A stretch of DNA of 64,000 bases from JAKVAV01 sp047632755. GTDB lineage: Bacteria; Bacteroidota; Bacteroidia; Flavobacteriales_D; Cryomorphaceae. The stretch is taken from contig JBLIDT010000011.1 in assembly GCA_047632755.1 (NCBI GenBank), positions 1 through 64,000 of the forward strand, read 5' to 3'. A program made the translations under genes and the position numbers. The first letter of the stretch is position 1. Each line of letters starts with the position of its first letter. Below, in pieces: positions 9,353 through 16,908 of the stretch. The notes beneath the pieces were generated by a model. The model did not search any database. It saw nothing but the letters and a program-made list of their open reading frames with translations, and was not told where the DNA came from.

Positions 9353-10963
9353 ATGAAAAGACTCATCTTAGTCACCATTGCCGTTTTGGCTTTAACGGTA
9401 TCAAAAGCCCAGTCAAAAGAAGATCAACCTGAATTCAGAAAAGCCGCTGAAAAAATAACGGCACTTCTTTATCATCTTGAGAACAGTTATGTAGACAGCG
9501 TCGAACTTGAAAAAGTCGTAGATGAGGTGATTCGAGAAGTATTGGGAGAGTTGGACCCACACAGCGTTTATATTCCAGCCGACGATGTAAAGCGAGCGAA
9601 CGAAGGACTTGAAGGAAACTTTGAGGGAATCGGAATTCAGTTCAATATATTGAGAGATACTATCACGGTGGTCTCCCCTATTTCTGGTGGACCAAGTGAG
9701 TCTTTGGGCATTATGGCCGGAGATAAAATTGTGAGTATTGATGGCGAAAACGTAGCAGGCACGGGAGTAACCAATAGCGATGTTACGTCAAGTCTTCGCG
9801 GAACCAAAGGAACGGAGGTAACAGTAGGCATTCGTAGAAGAGAAAACTCTAAAGTGCTCATTTTCGATATCGTAAGGGATGAGATACCGCTCTACAGCTT
9901 AGATGCATTTTACATGGCGACGGATAAAATCGGATACATCAAGATCAACCGTTTTTCTAAAACCACAATGGATGAATTCCACGTGGCAATCAAGTCCTTA
10001 AAAAAACAAGGTATGCAAGACCTAGTCCTCGACTTACAAGGAAATGGTGGAGGCCTTTTGGAAACAAGCCGGCAGCTTGCCGATGAGTTTATCTCAACAA
10101 ACAAAATGATCGTTTACACTGAAGGGAGAAGCTATCCAAAAAGGGAGATGGTATCCACCTCCAAGGGAGAATTTGAAGAAGGACGACTCATTGTATTGAC
10201 CAACGAAGGTTCGGCTAGTGCTTCGGAAATCGTATCAGGAGCTATACAAGATTGGGACCGCGGTCTGATCGTTGGACGAAGAACATTTGGCAAAGGATTG
10301 GTTCAAAGGCCAATCCCATTGCCCGACGGAAGCTATATCAGGCTGACCACTCAAAAATACTTCACCCCAAGCGGGCGCTGCATCCAAAAGCCATATGACG
10401 ACGGAATGGATGCGTATTATCGAGAAAAATTTGATCGCTACGAAAGTGGTGAATTTTGGTCTTTGGATAGTTTGGATTTCCCTGATTCATTGAAATATTC
10501 GACTGAAAACGGTCGAGTGGTTTACGGTGGAGGTGGAATCTTACCCGATGTCTTTGTTCCTCTAGACACAACGGCATCCTCAGATCTAAACAGCGACCTA
10601 ATTCGGAAAGGCGTGATGAATTCATTCGCAATTACTTACACCAACAAGCAGAGAAAGAAGCTTCTCAAAGAATTTGGTGATGTTGGAGCCTATGTAGATG
10701 GATTTGATATTGATATGGCAGTTACAGAACTCAAAGAATATGCCGCCAGAGAAGACGAGGAGATAGATTGGAGCGAAGAAGAATTTAACACCTCTAGAAA
10801 GATGATTGAAGGAAGGCTCAAAGCTCTTATCGCAAGAAACCTATGGGATTACAGCGCCTACTACCAAGTATTTAACCCATATTGGGGCACTTACATTAAG
10901 GCCATTGAAATACTTAAAGAGAATGACTACAACGAGTTTAAATTAGCCGATTCTCGGCTTTAA
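9353..10963 (+). CDS. S41 family C-terminal processing peptidase
   Basis: The 536-residue protein is a carboxyl-terminal protease of the Tsp/CtpA type acting in the periplasm. It has a signal peptide (1-19), an N-terminal helical region, a PDZ domain (about 88-175, with G-I-M-A-G-D-K-I carrying the ligand-binding loop), and the S41 core. The catalytic Ser is S289 in G-S-A-S-A-S-E-I and the catalytic Lys is K314 in F-G-K-G; the 25-residue spacing matches the family. A C-terminal extension of about 130 residues follows, as in many Bacteroidota members. TATATTTA at 9326-9333 could be its -7 box. The 220-nt gap upstream shows nothing else. Confidence 0.93.
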   Translation: MKRLILVTIAVLALTVSKAQSKEDQPEFRKAAEKITALLYHLENSYVDSVELEKVVDEVIREVLGELDPHSVYIPADDVKRANEGLEGNFEGIGIQFNILRDTITVVSPISGGPSESLGIMAGDKIVSIDGENVAGTGVTNSDVTSSLRGTKGTEVTVGIRRRENSKVLIFDIVRDEIPLYSLDAFYMATDKIGYIKINRFSKTTMDEFHVAIKSLKKQGMQDLVLDLQGNGGGLLETSRQLADEFISTNKMIVYTEGRSYPKREMVSTSKGEFEEGRLIVLTNEGSASASEIVSGAIQDWDRGLIVGRRTFGKGLVQRPIPLPDGSYIRLTTQKYFTPSGRCIQKPYDDGMDAYYREKFDRYESGEFWSLDSLDFPDSLKYSTENGRVVYGGGGILPDVFVPLDTTASSDLNSDLIRKGVMNSFAITYTNKQRKKLLKEFGDVGAYVDGFDIDMAVTELKEYAAREDEEIDWSEEEFNTSRKMIEGRLKALIARNLWDYSAYYQVFNPYWGTYIKAIEILKENDYNEFKLADSRL

Positions 10964-10997
10964 GACAACAGAGTTCCAAATCCGAAACTCTATTTTA

Positions 10998-11005
10998 TAC
11001 CTTTA
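10998..11005 (+). promoter_or_regulatory. -7 box TACCTTTA upstream of the DUF1573 gene
   Basis: TACCTTTA fits TAnnTTTA and ends 27 nt before the ATG at 11033; the upstream -33 element is weak. Confidence 0.4.
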
Positions 11006-11032
11006 CAAACTAAACTACGAAAACAATTTATC

Positions 11033-11596
11033 ATGAGTGAAAACTTAAAAACAGGATTGCTAGTGTTTATTGCAGCATTGCTAGTTGTGAATACGGCAAT
11101 TTTAATCACAGACGATGGACCATCTTATGCAGACCCCAGCGCTGACAGAGCCTCATTCGAAAGAACAGCGGCAGTATCTGCAAACAATCTCAAAGAAAAG
11201 AAGGTTGCCTTAGAGAAGGCAAAAACTTTAGATCCGTTAAAGACTACTGCATCAAAAACAGCTCCAGCAGGTCCTGTTACAACGATGGAGTTCGCAGAAA
11301 CTGGTCATGATTTCGGAACCATTTCTCAGGATTCTGAAAACACAAAAGTTTTCGCCTTTACCAATACGGGTACTGAGCCATTGATCATTGAAAATGCAAA
11401 AGGGTCTTGCGGTTGCACGGTACCTGAATATCCTAAGGAGCCTATTCCTCCAGGAGAGCAAGGAGAGATCAAAGTAGTTTACAAGCCAGGTAAACAAAAG
11501 AACGCTCAAAGCAAAAACATAACGATTACGGCTAATACATTGCCCGAAAAGTCTGTATTGACTATTTCTGCAAATGTGATGGAAGCCAGTATCTAA
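11033..11596 (+). CDS. DUF1573 domain protein with N-terminal membrane anchor
   Basis: The 187-residue protein starts with one hydrophobic segment (about 8-26), which acts as an anchor or uncleaved signal. A lysine/alanine-rich spacer follows, then a DUF1573 Ig-like domain (about 85-185). The family signature is clear: H-D-F-G-T-I near 92, an N-T-G turn at 111-113, and the Cys pair in G-S-C-G-C-T-V-P (C126, C128). The family is widespread in Bacteroidota and has ASH/MSP-like folds; its molecular role is not settled. It is monocistronic, with a terminator shared with leuB. Confidence 0.88.
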   Translation: MSENLKTGLLVFIAALLVVNTAILITDDGPSYADPSADRASFERTAAVSANNLKEKKVALEKAKTLDPLKTTASKTAPAGPVTTMEFAETGHDFGTISQDSENTKVFAFTNTGTEPLIIENAKGSCGCTVPEYPKEPIPPGEQGEIKVVYKPGKQKNAQSKNITITANTLPEKSVLTISANVMEASI

Positions 11597-11619
11597 TTGG
11601 AAGATTTTGATCAAAAATA

Positions 11620-11652
11620 AAAAGCCTCGACAAATTGTCGGGGCTTTTTTCG
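11620..11652. terminator. bidirectional terminator between DUF1573 gene and leuB
   Basis: AAAGCCTCGACA and TGTCGGGGCTTT form a stem with one G-T wobble and a 3-nt loop. T runs lie on both sides, so it can stop transcripts from either direction. Confidence 0.88.
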
Positions 11653-11664
11653 TTTCCTTTTGGG

Positions 11665-12723
11665 CTATATGTGGGCAGCTAACCAGTCTCCTACCTCACT
11701 GGTCTTATATGCTTTACCGCTTTCCGCAAGATCTTCAGTCACAATACGTTCATCCAATGATTTATTGACCACTGCTCGAATCGCTTCGGCTTCCTCCTGA
11801 AGTCCAAAAGCCGTTTCAAACATCATGGCCGCTGAAAGAATCGTAGCCAACGGATTAGCGATATCTTTTCCTGCAGCCTGAGGATAAGAACCATGGATAG
11901 GCTCAAAGAGAGATATTTTTTCGCCCAGAGATGCTGAAGGCATTAATCCCATAGAGCCAGAAATCACTGAAGCCTCATCGGTTAAAATATCACCAAATAG
12001 ATTTTCTGTGATCAAGACGTCATACGTATTAGGCCACTGCACCAAGCGCATAGCAACGGCATCGACAAATTCATAGGACACTTCAACTTCTGGATATTCT
12101 TTTTCCATTGACTGAACTGTCTCTCGCCACAAGCGTGAAGATTCCAAAACATTCGCCTTGTCTACACAACAGAGTTTCTTTGAACGCAGCATGGCTGCCT
12201 CGAACCCTTTTACAGCCAAACGTCGAATCTCTGTCCGCGTGTATGTACAAGTGTCGTACGCGGTATTGCCATTGTCTTCTCTCCCACTTTTCCCAAAATA
12301 TATGCCACTCGTTAACTCTCGAAAGAACACCAAGTCGGTACCCTCTATGCGCTCTCGTTTGAGGGGCGAGTTATCTATTAAAGAAGGGAAAGTAAAAGTC
12401 GGACGAACATTGGCAAATAAGCCAAGCTTTTTGCGCATCTTCAACAGACCTTGCTCAGGACGAACCTTTGCGGTAGGATCATTGTCGAATCTCGGGTGAC
12501 CGATGGCACCAAAAAGTACCGCATCTGCTGCAGCACAAATCTCGTGCGTTTCATCAGGATATGGATCACCAACGGCATCAATTGCGGCAGCTCCAGTCAA
12601 AGCGGGCTTCCAAGTAATTTCATGATCGAATTTTTTTGCAATGGCGTCCACCACTTTCACGGCTTGATCTATCACTTCGGGACCTATTCCGTCTCCTGCC
12701 AATAAGGCTATATTCATTTTCAT
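11665..12723 (-). CDS. leuB: 3-isopropylmalate dehydrogenase
   Basis: This enzyme carries out the NAD-dependent oxidative decarboxylation of 3-isopropylmalate in leucine biosynthesis. The 352-residue protein has the N-terminal G-D-G-I-G-P-E-V motif, the family's arginine-rich substrate loop, and the metal-binding block N-L-F-G-D-I-L-T-D-E-A followed by G-S-M-G-L-M-P-S-A-S-L. It is the last gene of leuC-leuD-leuA-like-leuB, 17 nt after the preceding stop. Confidence 0.96.
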   Translation of the reverse strand: MKMNIALLAGDGIGPEVIDQAVKVVDAIAKKFDHEITWKPALTGAAAIDAVGDPYPDETHEICAAADAVLFGAIGHPRFDNDPTAKVRPEQGLLKMRKKLGLFANVRPTFTFPSLIDNSPLKRERIEGTDLVFFRELTSGIYFGKSGREDNGNTAYDTCTYTRTEIRRLAVKGFEAAMLRSKKLCCVDKANVLESSRLWRETVQSMEKEYPEVEVSYEFVDAVAMRLVQWPNTYDVLITENLFGDILTDEASVISGSMGLMPSASLGEKISLFEPIHGSYPQAAGKDIANPLATILSAAMMFETAFGLQEEAEAIRAVVNKSLDERIVTEDLAESGKAYKTSEVGDWLAAHI

Positions 12724-12740
12724 CTTCTAATGGGTGTCGA

Positions 12741-14270
12741 TTAGTGTTCTTTCGATTGAACGAGGTTGAGCATTTTTTCAGTGGCCTTTATAGCAGATAC
12801 CGTTTCATCAATATCGAGGCCGGTAGTCATAAACTCTCCAGATCCATTTCTCCAGGTTATCTGAGTTTCAGCAATGGCATAGGTGTGCGTTCCCGGAGGT
12901 ATTCTCACAGCGTAATTTATGAGCTTGGGCAATCTGACGTTTCGACTGCTGTATACTTTGTGCAAAGCGTTCATGAAGGCATCAAACTGTCCGAAACCTT
13001 GTGCGTTTTCCTCAAAAAGATTTCCGTCAATTTCAATACTCATTGTAGATGACGGCTTCAAGCCCATGGCTTGCATCAAGACAAAAGACCGAACGAAAAC
13101 TTTTTGCTCATGAGAATGAGTTTGGAGCACATCTGAGATGATGTAAGGAAGATCTTCTTTGGTTACTATCTCCTTTTGGTCGCCCAGTTCAACGATGCGC
13201 GCTGTTACTTTCTTCACCTCTTCATCATTGAGTGTCAATCCAAGTTCCTCCAGATTCTTCAGAATATTTGCCTTACCCGAAGTTTTACCGAGAGCATATT
13301 TGCGCTTCCTGCCAAATCGCTCGGGCAATAAATCATTGAAGTACAGATTGTTTTTGCTATCCCCATCTGCATGTATACCCGCTGTCTGGGTAAATACATT
13401 CGCGCCTACAATAGGCTTGTTTACAGGAATTCTAAAACCTGAAAAAGTAGAGACTATTTTGCTGACTTCAAACAGACTCGATTCTTCCACATGGGTCTTA
13501 ATTTCGGGCAAGAAATCATTGATTACAGCTATGCAACTAGCCAATGGAGCATTCCCAGCGCGCTCACCCATACCGTTTGCAGTGAGATGTATACCATGAC
13601 AACCAGCACGAAGAGCTTCCATAACATTAGCAACGCTTAAATCATAGTCGTTGTGCCCATGGAAATCGAAGTGAGTATTCGGGTATCTCTCAATAATATC
13701 TTGGAAATAAGTAAATGTTTCCGCAGGTGTTAACACTCCCAACGTGTCAGGGAGAAGTACGCGCTTAATTGGTTGCGTTTCCAGAAAATCTAAGTATTCA
13801 AATACGTATTCAGAGGAGTTTCGCATGCCATTGCTCCAATCTTCCAAATACACATTGGTTTCAATTCCTTTCTGTTGTGCAAGTGCAATAATTTTGGCAG
13901 TATCAGCGAAGTGCTGCTCAGGTGTCTTTCTGAGTTGATGTGTCAGGTGGTTCAACGAACCTTTGGTGAGTAAATTCTGGACTTTGGTTCCTGCCTTCTC
14001 CATCCAATCAAGAGACGCGCCTCCGTCTAAGAAGGTCAAAACCTCAACTTTTCCGAGGCAATTATTGGCGGAAGCCCACTCTGCTATACTTTTTACAGCA
14101 TCAAATTCCCCTGCCGATACGCGAGCAGATGCCACTTCAATTCGGTCTACTTTCAACTCAGTCAAAAGTAATTCGGCCAGAGTCAATTTCTCGGATGCGG
14201 TGAAAGATACGCTGGGTGTTTGCTCACCATCTCTCAGCGTAGTATCCATTATTTCAATGGTTCTTGCCAT
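12741..14270 (-). CDS. alpha-isopropylmalate synthase / citramalate synthase family enzyme
   Basis: The 509-residue protein condenses acetyl-CoA with a 2-oxo acid. It starts with the catalytic D-T-T-L-R-D-G-E-Q motif (residues 9-17), carries the metal-binding H-G-H-N-D about 205 residues in, and the family signature N-G-M-G-E-R-A-G-N-A. The last 130 residues match the LeuA allosteric domain that binds the end product. The substrate cannot be fixed from motifs: 2-oxoisovalerate would make it LeuA, pyruvate would make it citramalate synthase (CimA). Its place between leuD and leuB favours the leucine pathway, and Bacteroidota often carry this second LeuA-like form in the operon. Confidence 0.9.
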   Translation of the reverse strand: MARTIEIMDTTLRDGEQTPSVSFTASEKLTLAELLLTELKVDRIEVASARVSAGEFDAVKSIAEWASANNCLGKVEVLTFLDGGASLDWMEKAGTKVQNLLTKGSLNHLTHQLRKTPEQHFADTAKIIALAQQKGIETNVYLEDWSNGMRNSSEYVFEYLDFLETQPIKRVLLPDTLGVLTPAETFTYFQDIIERYPNTHFDFHGHNDYDLSVANVMEALRAGCHGIHLTANGMGERAGNAPLASCIAVINDFLPEIKTHVEESSLFEVSKIVSTFSGFRIPVNKPIVGANVFTQTAGIHADGDSKNNLYFNDLLPERFGRKRKYALGKTSGKANILKNLEELGLTLNDEEVKKVTARIVELGDQKEIVTKEDLPYIISDVLQTHSHEQKVFVRSFVLMQAMGLKPSSTMSIEIDGNLFEENAQGFGQFDAFMNALHKVYSSRNVRLPKLINYAVRIPPGTHTYAIAETQITWRNGSGEFMTTGLDIDETVSAIKATEKMLNLVQSKEH

Positions 14271-14290
14271 GATAATCTCCGAAGTAAAGT

Positions 14291-14887
14291 TTAGAAAGGA
14301 GTCTTTAAAGCAAAGTCCTTGATTTCACCTTCTAGGTTGAGCAGATAGTCGATATCGTCAAACCCATTTAGGAGATTCTCTTTTTTGTATTCAGTGATTT
14401 CAAATTTCTCGGAAATCCCACTTCTTACAATGCTTATTCTTTGGTCGGACAGATTAACCTCAAATTTAGATTCAGGATCTGTCTCTATTTCCATAAATAT
14501 TCTTTCGAGGAATTCAGGACTTACTTGCACAGGCAAAACCCCAATATTCAAACAGTTATTTCTAAAAATGTCAGCAAAAAAGCTGGAGACAACACATCTA
14601 AATCCGCAATCATAAATAGCCCAAGCCGCATGTTCTCGTGAAGATCCAGAACCGAAGTTTTTTCCACCCACCAAAATCTTCCCGCTGTATGTCGGGTTGT
14701 TCAGGACAAAGTCTTCTTTTGGTGTGCCGTCTGTATTGTATCGCCAATCTCTAAAAAGATTATCACCAAAACCTTTGCGCTCAGTGGCTTTTAAAAACCG
14801 GGCTGGAATAATCTGATCCGTATCGACATTCTCAATCGGCAGAGGAACCGCCGCACTTTCTAATATGTTGAATTTATCGTATGCCAT
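14291..14887 (-). CDS. leuD: 3-isopropylmalate dehydratase small subunit
   Basis: This is the small subunit of isopropylmalate isomerase, which works with LeuC to convert 2- to 3-isopropylmalate. It is 198 residues, normal for the bacterial form. It carries N-V-D-T-D-Q-I-I-P-A-R-F near the start and the swivel-domain motif N-F-G-S-G-S-S-R-E-H-A. It lies 35 nt after leuC and 20 nt before the leuA-like gene. Confidence 0.96.
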   Translation of the reverse strand: MAYDKFNILESAAVPLPIENVDTDQIIPARFLKATERKGFGDNLFRDWRYNTDGTPKEDFVLNNPTYSGKILVGGKNFGSGSSREHAAWAIYDCGFRCVVSSFFADIFRNNCLNIGVLPVQVSPEFLERIFMEIETDPESKFEVNLSDQRISIVRSGISEKFEITEYKKENLLNGFDDIDYLLNLEGEIKDFALKTPF

Positions 14888-14922
14888 GTTGTGTACTTAG
14901 ATTTTTGAAAATAGAGCATTCG

Positions 14923-16332
14923 CTAAGCCAGATCGGCTTGCATTAACCCTCTAGGATCTGTCACTTTCCCAGTTACAGCGGCAGCGGCCGCTACCAACGG
15001 ACTCGCAAGAAGAGTTCTAGACCCAGGCCCTTGACGGCCTTCAAAATTTCGGTTTGAGGTACTTACCGCATATTTTCCAGGCGGTATTTTGTCATCATTC
15101 ATTGCCAAACAGGCTGAACAGCCAGGCTCGCGTAATTCGAAGCCTGCCTCATGCAAAATCTCCAATATGCCCTCTTCTTTTATGGCATCTTCTACCCGAT
15201 GCGAACCTGGAACTAACCATGCAGTAACATTAGGTGCCTTTTTACGTCCTTTTACAATGGATGCAAAGGCTCTGAAATCTTCGATGCGGCCATTTGTACA
15301 GCTTCCCAAGAATACGAAATCGATGGGCTTATCAATCATTGATTCGCCTTCATTAAAGTTCATGTAGGCCAATGATTTTTTGTAGGTGCTTATGCCGCCT
15401 TCCACATTTGCAGCCATCGGAATCCCCTTTGAAATTCCGCCACCCATACCAGGGTTGGTGCCATATGTAATCATGGGCTCAATATCAGAAGCCTCAAAAT
15501 TTAATTCTTGGTCAAAAACCGCATCGCTATTCGTCTGCAGCGTTTTCCAGTATTCCATTGCTATATCCCATGCTGCTCCTTTCGGTGCATATTCACGGCC
15601 TTGGATATAAGAGAAAGTTTTCTCATCAGGGGCAATCATACCGCCTCGCGCACCCATCTCAATACTCAAATTACAGACAGTCATTCGACCTTCCATACTC
15701 ATATCTCGGAACACCTGTCCTGCATATTCTACAAAATAACCCGTCGCACCTGACGTACTGAGTTTTGATATAATGTAAAGAGCCACATCTTTCGGTGTGA
15801 CACCAAAACTCAATGTACCATTAACGTTGATGCGCATACTCTTTGGCTTAGGCTGCATAATGCATTGCGCAGCCAAAACCATTTCTACCTCAGAAGTTCC
15901 AATCCCAAATGCAATGGCTCCGAAAGCTCCGTGAGTAGAGGTGTGTGAATCTCCGCAGACAATGGTAGCACCTGGAAGTGTTATTCCAGCTTCGGGTCCG
16001 ATAACGTGAACGATACCATTTTTTTCATGACCCAATCCCCAATATGGAATATCATGTTCGGCAGAATTGGTCTCAAGTGCTTTAAGTTGATTCGCTGAAA
16101 GCGGATCTTCTACTGGCAGATGTTGATTGATAGTCGGCGTATTGTGATCTGCTGTTGCGAATGTGCGCTCAGGGTATAAAACGGAAATGCTTCTCTCCTT
16201 CAACCCCAAAAAAGCGACAGGACTCGTAACCTCATGCACTAGATGGCGATCGATGAAAAACACATCTGGCCCATTTTCAATTTTCTTCACGACATGCGAA
16301 TCCCAAACTTTATCAAATAGTGTATGACTCAT
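14923..16332 (-). CDS. leuC: 3-isopropylmalate dehydratase large subunit
   Basis: This aconitase-family 4Fe-4S enzyme of leucine biosynthesis is 469 residues, normal length. The cluster ligands are visible: C345 in L-G-S-C-T-N-G-R, and C405 and C408 in G-C-S-A-C-L-A. The active-site block C-G-D-S-H-T-S-T-H-G-A is at 126-136. It is the first gene of the minus-strand leu operon. No exact TAnnTTTG box or leucine-rich leader peptide was found in the 324 nt upstream. Confidence 0.97.
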   Translation of the reverse strand: MSHTLFDKVWDSHVVKKIENGPDVFFIDRHLVHEVTSPVAFLGLKERSISVLYPERTFATADHNTPTINQHLPVEDPLSANQLKALETNSAEHDIPYWGLGHEKNGIVHVIGPEAGITLPGATIVCGDSHTSTHGAFGAIAFGIGTSEVEMVLAAQCIMQPKPKSMRINVNGTLSFGVTPKDVALYIISKLSTSGATGYFVEYAGQVFRDMSMEGRMTVCNLSIEMGARGGMIAPDEKTFSYIQGREYAPKGAAWDIAMEYWKTLQTNSDAVFDQELNFEASDIEPMITYGTNPGMGGGISKGIPMAANVEGGISTYKKSLAYMNFNEGESMIDKPIDFVFLGSCTNGRIEDFRAFASIVKGRKKAPNVTAWLVPGSHRVEDAIKEEGILEILHEAGFELREPGCSACLAMNDDKIPPGKYAVSTSNRNFEGRQGPGSRTLLASPLVAAAAAVTGKVTDPRGLMQADLA

Positions 16333-16656
16333 AAAACGATTGGTTGATGTATTCAGCTAATTTAGAAAAGAAGATGATTAAACACCACAATAGAATTTCG
16401 TCAATTCATTTTTAATCAATATTTCATTCTTTCTAAGAGTTCAATGAAAATTTTTGAATATAAAGTGTCATATCTACACTTATACTAAAGAAAACTGAAA
16501 TATGTCTGAATTCAATTCGTAATGAATGGGTCTCCCGTAGGTTGAGTTAATTAAAAATTTATTCGTCGCCAGTGCTTACTAAGCCAAAGGCATTTGGCAA
16601 GAAAAAGGAAATAAAGTGAAGGTGAAGGTGAATCAAATTTTGCGCTCCACCACTTT
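16333..16656. other. noncoding gap between leuC and the pterin dehydratase gene
   Basis: This AT-rich stretch must hold the leuC promoter, but no clean box is visible. It contains a GCCAAA-GGCA-TTTGGC inverted repeat near 16586 and a GTGAAG-type triplet repeat ending in AAGGTGAATC (16625-16634), a 10-mer also found in two other large gaps of this window. No gene is seen. Confidence 0.5.
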
Positions 16657-16908
16657 CTACTCCAGCAGCTTATCAATTCTCTCCGCCAATTTTCTATCTT
16701 TTTCAGTCACCGTATTTCCTGTATCGTGTGTGCTTAGGTTAATCTCAACCTTGTTGTACACATTGTTCCACTCAGGGTGATGGCCTATGCGCTCGGCCTC
16801 AATCGCCACCCTGGTCATAAAGGCAAAGGCCTCAGAGAAGTCTTTGAATTCAAATTGGCGCGTTAGCTTATTGTTTTCTTCTTTCCAGTTCGACATATCA
16901 TTCTGCAT
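16657..16908 (-). CDS. 4a-hydroxytetrahydrobiopterin dehydratase (pterin-4a-carbinolamine dehydratase)
   Basis: This small cytosolic enzyme (83 residues) dehydrates the carbinolamine formed by aromatic amino acid hydroxylases, regenerating the pterin cofactor. The active-site histidines are H43, H44 (in G-H-H-P-E-W) and H61 (in T-H-D), with the family's 17-residue spacing between H44 and H61. An alternative ATG at 16896 would remove the 11-nt overlap with the upstream S46 gene. It is the last gene of the J-domain/S46 group. No phenylalanine hydroxylase gene is in the window. Confidence 0.9.
   Translation of the reverse strand: MQNDMSNWKEENNKLTRQFEFKDFSEAFAFMTRVAIEAERIGHHPEWNNVYNKVEINLSTHDTGNTVTEKDRKLAERIDKLLE

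Noticed and set aside
16586..16605. GCCAAA-TTTGGC hairpin as a terminator of the pterin dehydratase gene
   Set aside because: The stem is short and no T run follows on the minus strand.
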